Origin: Mediterranea massiliensis
GTDB taxonomy: Bacteria; Bacteroidota; Bacteroidia; Bacteroidales; Bacteroidaceae
Direction: 5' to 3'
Length of the DNA stretch: 9,878 nucleotides
NCBI GenBank assembly: GCA_958402075.1
Contig: CATXSD010000095.1
Coordinates: forward strand, 1 to 9,878
Shown here: one piece after another, positions 4,820 through 9,878 of the stretch
How the letters are laid out: every line of letters begins with the position of its first letter
Numbering within the stretch: position 1 is the stretch's first letter
Notes under the pieces: model-generated
What the model saw: the letters and a program-made list of their open reading frames with translations, nothing else
What the model was told of the DNA's origin: nothing
Database searches by the model: none
Position numbers and translations under genes: made by a program

Positions 4820-7252
4820 ATGAAAGTCATGAAATTCGGCGGAACATCCGTAGGGTCCGCAAAAAGCATTTTGAACGTCAAGAAGATAGTAGAGGCCGCA
4901 GACGAGCCGGTGATTGTAGTCGTTTCGGCCTTGGGCGGCATCACAGACAAACTGATAGACACCTCGCGCAAGGCTGCGGCAGGCGACGCTTCCTACGAGG
5001 ACGGTTTCCGCGAAATCGTGTCGCGCCACGTGGAAATGATCAAGGAAGTCTTTCCGGCCGGCCCCGAGCAGACGGAACTGCAGCAACAGGTGGGCGAACT
5101 GCTGAACGAGCTGAAGGACATCTTCCAGGGCATCTACCTCATCAAGGACCTGTCGCAGAAGACGTCGGACACCATCGTGAGCTACGGCGAACGCATCTCG
5201 TCGATCATCGCCGCCCGGCTGACGGGAGCCGAATGGTTTGACTCGCGCCAGTTCATCAAGACAGAAAAGAAGTTTTCCAAGCACGTGCTGGTCAAGGAAC
5301 TGACCAACCGGCTGGTGCGCAGCACCTTCACCAACCTGCCCCGCCGCTCGCTGGTACCCGGCTTCATCGCCACCGATGTGACGACAGGCGACGTGACCAA
5401 CCTGGGACGAGGCGGATCCGACTATACGGCAGCCATCATCGCCGCCGCACTCGATGCCGACTCGCTGGAGATATGGACCGATGTGGACGGCTTCATGACC
5501 GCCGACCCGCGCGTCATCTCCACCGCCTACACCATCAACGAACTGAGTTATGTGGAGGCTACGGAGCTGTGCAACTTCGGTGCCAAGGTGGTCTATCCGC
5601 CCACCATCTACCCCGTGTGCCACAAGAACATCCCCATCCTCATCAAGAACACCTTCAACCCCGAAGGTGCCGGCACCATCATCAAGCAAGAGGTGTCCGA
5701 CCCGCAGAGCAAGGCTATCAAGGGTATCTCGTCCATCAACGACACTACACTGATCACTGTACAGGGGTTGGGTATGGTAGGTGTCATCGGAGTGAACTAC
5801 CGCATTTTCAAGGCCCTGGCCAAGAACGGCATCAGCGTGTTCCTCGTGTCGCAGGCATCGTCGGAGAACTCCACCTCCATCGGTGTGCGCAATGCCGACG
5901 CCGACCTGGCCTGCGCCGTGTTGTCCGAAGAGTTTGCCAAGGAAATCGAAATGGGTGAAATCTCGCCCATCCAGGCTGAGAAGAACCTGGCCACGGTGGC
6001 CATCGTGGGCGAGAACATGAAACATACACCCGGCATCGCAGGCAAGCTGTTCGGCACGCTGGGGCGCAACGGAATCAACGTGATAGCCTGTGCACAGGGT
6101 GCCTCGGAGACGAACATCTCGTTTGTGGTCGAAAGCAAGTCACTCCGCAAATCGCTCAACGTCATCCACGATTCGTTCTTCCTTTCCGAATATCAGGTGC
6201 TCAATCTCTTCATCTGCGGCATCGGCACGGTAGGCGGAAGCCTCATCGAGCAAATCCACAGCCAGCGCCAGAAACTGATGCAGGAGAACGGCCTCCAGCT
6301 GAACGTGGTGGGCATCGCCGATGCCTCGAAAGCCCTGTTCTGCCGCGAAGGCATCGATCTAGAGCACTACCGCGAAGAACTCAAGCAAAAGGGCATGGAC
6401 AGCTCGCTGGGCGTGCTGCGCAACGAGATAATCGGTATGAACATCTTCAACTCGGTGTTTGTCGACTGTACGGCCAGCGCAGGCGTCGCCTCTCTCTACA
6501 AGGACCTGCTGCAGCACAACGTATCGGTAGTGGCGGCCAACAAGATAGCCGCCTCGTCGGAATACGAGAACTACCGCGAGCTGAAGCAGATAGCCCGTCA
6601 GCGCGGAGTGAAATACCTCTTCGAAACCAATGTGGGTGCAGGTCTGCCCATCATCAATACCATCAACGACCTTATCCATAGCGGCGACAAGATCCTGAAG
6701 ATTGAGGCCGTGCTGAGCGGAACACTGAACTACATCTTCAACAAAATCAGTGCCGACGTGCCTTTCAGCCAGACCATCCGCATGGCGCAGGCCGAACGTT
6801 ATTCCGAGCCCGACCCGCGCATCGACCTCAGTGGCAAGGACGTCATCCGCAAACTGGTCATCCTGGCACGCGAGGCCGGTTACCGTCTGGAGCAGGAGGA
6901 TGTGGAGAAGCACCTCTTTGTGCCCGACGACTTCTTCGAAGGTTCGCTGGACGACTTCTGGAAGAAAGTTCCGACCCTCGACGCAGACTTCGAAGCCCGC
7001 CGCAAGGTGCTCGAAGCCGAGCACAAGCACTGGCGTTTCGTAGCCCGGCTGGAAAACGGCAAGGCATCGGTAGGCCTGCAGGAAGTGGGCATCGGCCATC
7101 CATTCTATGGTCTGGAGGGCAGCAACAACATCATTCTGCTTACCACCGAGCGCTACAAGGAATATCCGATGATGATCCAAGGTTATGGCGCAGGAGCCAG
7201 TGTGACGGCCGCAGGCGTCTTTGCCGACATCATGAGTATTGCAAACGTTTAA
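4820..7252 (+). CDS. thrA: Bifunctional aspartokinase / homoserine dehydrogenase I
   Basis: The protein phosphorylates aspartate (first step of the aspartate family pathway) and, through its C-terminal half, reduces aspartate semialdehyde to homoserine. It has 810 residues; E. coli ThrA has 820. The kinase domain opens with KFGGTSVG at 5-12 and has LGRGGSDYTA at 195-204. Two ACT-type regulatory segments lie near 309-356 and 393-437. The dehydrogenase starts with the NAD(P) motif GIGTVGG at 467-473, has the catalytic-site lysine K575 in AANK, and carries E663, D674 and K678 in the EPDPR...DVIRK signature. The frame is open upstream to GTG 4685, but kinase homology begins at once after ATG 4820, which is chosen. 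The ACT domains imply feedback control by threonine (family knowledge). It is the first gene of the operon, 18 bases before the apgM-like gene. Confidence 0.97.
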   Translation: MKVMKFGGTSVGSAKSILNVKKIVEAADEPVIVVVSALGGITDKLIDTSRKAAAGDASYEDGFREIVSRHVEMIKEVFPAGPEQTELQQQVGELLNELKDIFQGIYLIKDLSQKTSDTIVSYGERISSIIAARLTGAEWFDSRQFIKTEKKFSKHVLVKELTNRLVRSTFTNLPRRSLVPGFIATDVTTGDVTNLGRGGSDYTAAIIAAALDADSLEIWTDVDGFMTADPRVISTAYTINELSYVEATELCNFGAKVVYPPTIYPVCHKNIPILIKNTFNPEGAGTIIKQEVSDPQSKAIKGISSINDTTLITVQGLGMVGVIGVNYRIFKALAKNGISVFLVSQASSENSTSIGVRNADADLACAVLSEEFAKEIEMGEISPIQAEKNLATVAIVGENMKHTPGIAGKLFGTLGRNGINVIACAQGASETNISFVVESKSLRKSLNVIHDSFFLSEYQVLNLFICGIGTVGGSLIEQIHSQRQKLMQENGLQLNVVGIADASKALFCREGIDLEHYREELKQKGMDSSLGVLRNEIIGMNIFNSVFVDCTASAGVASLYKDLLQHNVSVVAANKIAASSEYENYRELKQIARQRGVKYLFETNVGAGLPIINTINDLIHSGDKILKIEAVLSGTLNYIFNKISADVPFSQTIRMAQAERYSEPDPRIDLSGKDVIRKLVILAREAGYRLEQEDVEKHLFVPDDFFEGSLDDFWKKVPTLDADFEARRKVLEAEHKHWRFVARLENGKASVGLQEVGIGHPFYGLEGSNNIILLTTERYKEYPMMIQGYGAGASVTAAGVFADIMSIANV

Positions 7253-7270
7253 TTAATGGAGAATTGAGAA

Positions 7271-8518
7271 ATGAAACACATCATCATATTGGGTGACGGC
7301 ATGGCCGACTGGCCTGTAAAGTCGCTGGGCGGCAAGACGCTGTTACAGGCCGCCCGTACGCCCTACATGGACAAACTGGCCCGCATGGGCCGTACGGGGC
7401 GGCTTGTCACCGTGGCCGAAGGCTTCCACCCCGGAAGCGAAGTGGCCAACATGTCTGTCATGGGCTATAACCTGCCCAAGGTGTACGAAGGACGCGGCCC
7501 GCTGGAGGCCGCCAGCATCGGTGTCGACCTGAAGCCGGGCGAGATGGCCATGCGCTGCAACATCATCTGCATCGAAGGTGATTTGCTGAAGAACCATTCG
7601 GCGGGCCATATCACGACGCCTGAAGCCGATGTGCTGGTAAAATATCTTCAGGAGAAATTGGGAAACGAGCGGGTACACTTCTACACGGGCGTACAGTATC
7701 GCCACCTGCTGGTCATCAAGGGCGGTGACAAGCGCATTGCCTGTACCCCGCCCCACGATGTTCCACTCAAGCCCTACCGTCCTCTGATGGTAAAGCCCCT
7801 GCCGGGCACGGAACACATCACCCAGCCCGAAGGCGGTGCCGAACTGACACCCGCACAGACGGCCGACCTGATCAACGACCTGATAGTACGCTCGCAGGAA
7901 CTGCTCGAGAACCATCCGATCAACCTGAAGCGCAAGGCCGAAGGCAAGGACCCTGCCAACAGCATCTGGCCGTGGAGTCCGGGCTATCGTCCACAGATGG
8001 AGCCGCTGGCCGAAAAATATCCCCAAATACGCAAGGGGGCTGTCATCTCGGCCGTCGACCTGATCAACGGCATCGGCTACTATGCAGGCCTGCGACGGCT
8101 GAAGGTAGAGGGTGCTACCGGACTGTACGACACCAACTATGAGAACAAGGCCGCTGCCGCACTCGAAGCGTTGAAAACCGATGACTTCGTCTACCTGCAC
8201 GTAGAAGCCAGCGATGAGGCAGGCCACGAGGGTGACGTGGACTTGAAAATACGCACCATCGAGAACCTGGACAGCCGCGCCATAGGCCCTATCTACGAGG
8301 AGATAAAGAATTGGGAAGAACCGGTAGCCATTGCCGTCCTAACCGACCACCCCACTCCCTGCGAACTGCGTACGCACACGGCCGAGCCCGTACCTTTCCT
8401 CATCTGGTATCCGGGCATCGATCCCGACAAGGTACAGACCTTCGACGAGGTAGCCGCCTGCAACGGCGTTTATGGTCTGATGAAAGGAGACGAATTTATG
8501 AATGAATTTATGAAATAA
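7271..8518 (+). CDS. apgM: Archaeal-type phosphoglycerate mutase homologue, proposed homoserine kinase
   Basis: This 415-residue protein belongs to the alkaline phosphatase-like cofactor-independent phosphoglycerate mutase family (COG3635). GDGMAD at 8-13 gives the first metal-binding aspartate (D9). PGSEVAN at 54-60 contains the probable nucleophile S56. EASDEAGHEGD near 312-322 and LTDH at 357-360 (D359, H360) provide further metal ligands. All active-site elements appear intact. Its place between thrA and thrC, with no thrB in the operon, matches the subfamily described as a proposed homoserine kinase, which would phosphorylate homoserine to the substrate of ThrC. The alternative is a true 2,3-bisphosphoglycerate-independent mutase of glycolysis. 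The sequence alone cannot separate the two; context favours homoserine kinase. A GGAG-like sequence (7259-7262) precedes the ATG, and gaps to both neighbours are 18 bases. Confidence 0.9.
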   Translation: MKHIIILGDGMADWPVKSLGGKTLLQAARTPYMDKLARMGRTGRLVTVAEGFHPGSEVANMSVMGYNLPKVYEGRGPLEAASIGVDLKPGEMAMRCNIICIEGDLLKNHSAGHITTPEADVLVKYLQEKLGNERVHFYTGVQYRHLLVIKGGDKRIACTPPHDVPLKPYRPLMVKPLPGTEHITQPEGGAELTPAQTADLINDLIVRSQELLENHPINLKRKAEGKDPANSIWPWSPGYRPQMEPLAEKYPQIRKGAVISAVDLINGIGYYAGLRRLKVEGATGLYDTNYENKAAAALEALKTDDFVYLHVEASDEAGHEGDVDLKIRTIENLDSRAIGPIYEEIKNWEEPVAIAVLTDHPTPCELRTHTAEPVPFLIWYPGIDPDKVQTFDEVAACNGVYGLMKGDEFMNEFMK

Positions 8519-8536
8519 CCCCAAACATCGAAACAC

Positions 8537-9844
8537 ATGAAATACTATAGCACCAACCAACAGGAACGTAATGTCAGCCTAGAAGAGGCTGTTGTCAAAG
8601 GACTGGCCGCCGACAAGGGACTCTACATGCCCGATGTCATCAAGTCACTGCCCGCATCGTTTTACGACCACATCGAGGACCTCAGCTTTCAGGAGATAGC
8701 CTGCCGCGTGGCCGACGCCTTCTTTGGCGAGGATGTGCCAGCCGATACGCTGAAACAGATTGTATGCGATACGCTGAGTTTCGACACACCGCTGGTGCCC
8801 GTGTCAGACCACATCTATTCACTGGAGCTCTTCCACGGACCCACACTGGCCTTCAAGGATGTAGGCGGCCGTTTCATGGCACGTCTGTTGGGCTACTTCA
8901 TCCGCAAGGAGGGCAAACAGCAGGTCAACGTATTGGTAGCCACTTCGGGTGACACAGGCAGTGCGGTGGCCAACGGTTTCTTGGGTGTGGAGGGTATCCA
9001 CGTCTATGTGCTCTACCCCAAAGGCAAGGTGAGCGAAATACAGGAGAAGCAGTTCACCACCTTGGGACAGAACATCACTGCCCTCGAAGTAGACGGCACT
9101 TTTGATGATTGCCAGGCGCTGGTAAAAGCCGCCTTCATGGACAAGGAACTGAATGCCCACATGCAGCTGACGAGCGCCAACTCCATCAACGTGGCACGCT
9201 TCCTGCCACAGGCCTTCTATTACTTCTACGCCTATGCCCAGCTGAAGAAAGCCGGTAAAGCCGACAATGTCGTGGTTTGTGTACCCAGCGGAAACTTCGG
9301 CAACATCACGGCGGGGCTATTCGGCAAGCGCATGGGGTTGCCCGTAAAACGCTTTATTGCCGCCAACAACCGCAACGACATCTTCTACCAATACCTGCAG
9401 ACAGGAGTCTATGCGCCCCGTCCGTCGGTAGCCACCATTGCCAATGCCATGGACGTAGGTGCTCCCAGCAACTTTGCTCGTGTGCTCGACCTCTATGGCA
9501 ACAACCATGCCGCCATCTGTACCGACATCAGCGGAGCCACCTATACCGACGAGCAGATTGCCGAAACGATGAAGCTGGTATGGCAGGCACACCACTACCT
9601 GCTCGACCCGCATGGTGCTTGTGGCTACCGCGCACTGGCCGAAAGATTGAAGCCGGGCGAAACAGGTATCTTCCTGGAGACGGCCCATCCGGCCAAATTC
9701 AAGGATACAGTGGAAAAGATTATCGGCGAGCCTGTAGAAATCCCTGCCAAGCTACAAGCCTTCATGAAGGGTAAAAAGCAGAGCGTACCGATGTCGAAAG
9801 AATTTGCCGCATTCAAAAGCTATCTCCTGACTTCGTCACTATAA
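8537..9844 (+). CDS. thrC: Threonine synthase
   Basis: The PLP enzyme converts O-phosphohomoserine to threonine and phosphate, the last step of the pathway begun by ThrA. The 435-residue protein begins with the N-terminal region typical of threonine synthases (MKYYSTNQQ, then LAADKGLYMP at 23-32). HGPTLAFKD at 100-108 contains the PLP Schiff-base lysine K107. SGDTGSA at 137-143 and a PSGNFGN segment around residues 251-257 form the cofactor phosphate and pyridine contacts. The length matches the class of about 430 residues found in bacteria such as E. coli (428). It is the third and last visible gene of the operon, 18 bases after the apgM-like gene. The 34 bases after its stop contain only a 6-bp AT-rich inverted repeat and no clear terminator. 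Confidence 0.97.
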   Translation: MKYYSTNQQERNVSLEEAVVKGLAADKGLYMPDVIKSLPASFYDHIEDLSFQEIACRVADAFFGEDVPADTLKQIVCDTLSFDTPLVPVSDHIYSLELFHGPTLAFKDVGGRFMARLLGYFIRKEGKQQVNVLVATSGDTGSAVANGFLGVEGIHVYVLYPKGKVSEIQEKQFTTLGQNITALEVDGTFDDCQALVKAAFMDKELNAHMQLTSANSINVARFLPQAFYYFYAYAQLKKAGKADNVVVCVPSGNFGNITAGLFGKRMGLPVKRFIAANNRNDIFYQYLQTGVYAPRPSVATIANAMDVGAPSNFARVLDLYGNNHAAICTDISGATYTDEQIAETMKLVWQAHHYLLDPHGACGYRALAERLKPGETGIFLETAHPAKFKDTVEKIIGEPVEIPAKLQAFMKGKKQSVPMSKEFAAFKSYLLTSSL

Positions 9845-9878
9845 AAACATCAATTTTATAATGTATTGATAAATAATG

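Noticed and set aside
4730..6025. Long minus-strand open frame within thrA (also 6359-7180 and 7343-8227)
   Set aside because: These are antisense shadows produced by G+C-rich codon positions of thrA and the apgM-like gene; none has a motif, promoter or ribosome binding site.
9849..9870. ATCAAT/ATTGAT inverted repeat after thrC as a terminator
   Set aside because: The 6-bp stem is all but one pair A-T, the loop is 10 bases and no T run follows before the window ends.

Overview
The window looks like a chromosomal segment of a Bacteroidales species, probably in or near Bacteroides. The reasons are TAnnTTTG-type -7 promoter boxes in front of transcription units, weak or absent Shine-Dalgarno sequences, a fused aspartokinase/homoserine dehydrogenase, and a threonine operon that uses an archaeal-type phosphoglycerate mutase homologue where other bacteria have thrB. 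Most genes are G+C rich (a 60-base sample of radA is about 63%). One small gene near the left end is about 37% G+C by hand count and stands out as a likely insertion.

Left part, minus strand (1-2657). radA (DNA repair ATPase/branch-migration protein) is read leftwards. It is followed by a small GxxExxY-family gene inside an imperfect 35-bp inverted repeat made of CACAGATT units. Next comes the 5' part of an uncharacterised FAD-dependent dehydrogenase that runs off the left edge. radA is divergent from a beta-class carbonic anhydrase (2771-3313, plus strand). The carbonic anhydrase converges, with a 3-base gap, on a cytoplasmic type I L-asparaginase (minus strand, start at 4354).

Right part, plus strand (about 4572-9844). 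After a 465-base divergent region lies a three-gene threonine operon: thrA (aspartokinase-homoserine dehydrogenase), an apgM-like gene that probably supplies homoserine kinase activity, and thrC (threonine synthase). The two gaps between these genes are 18 bases each. Together the genes would take aspartate to threonine, apart from the aspartate-semialdehyde dehydrogenase step, which is not encoded here. The operon has a leader of about 235 nt with a 19-codon ORF containing four threonine codons, a candidate threonine attenuator peptide. No convincing terminator is visible in that leader, so the mechanism is open. The asparaginase on the other side of the divergent region makes aspartate, the first substrate of ThrA.

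No tRNA, rRNA, CRISPR array, transposase or phage gene was seen. The points most worth a second look are the GxxExxY inverted-repeat unit, the thr leader ORF, and the apgM-like homoserine kinase candidate.
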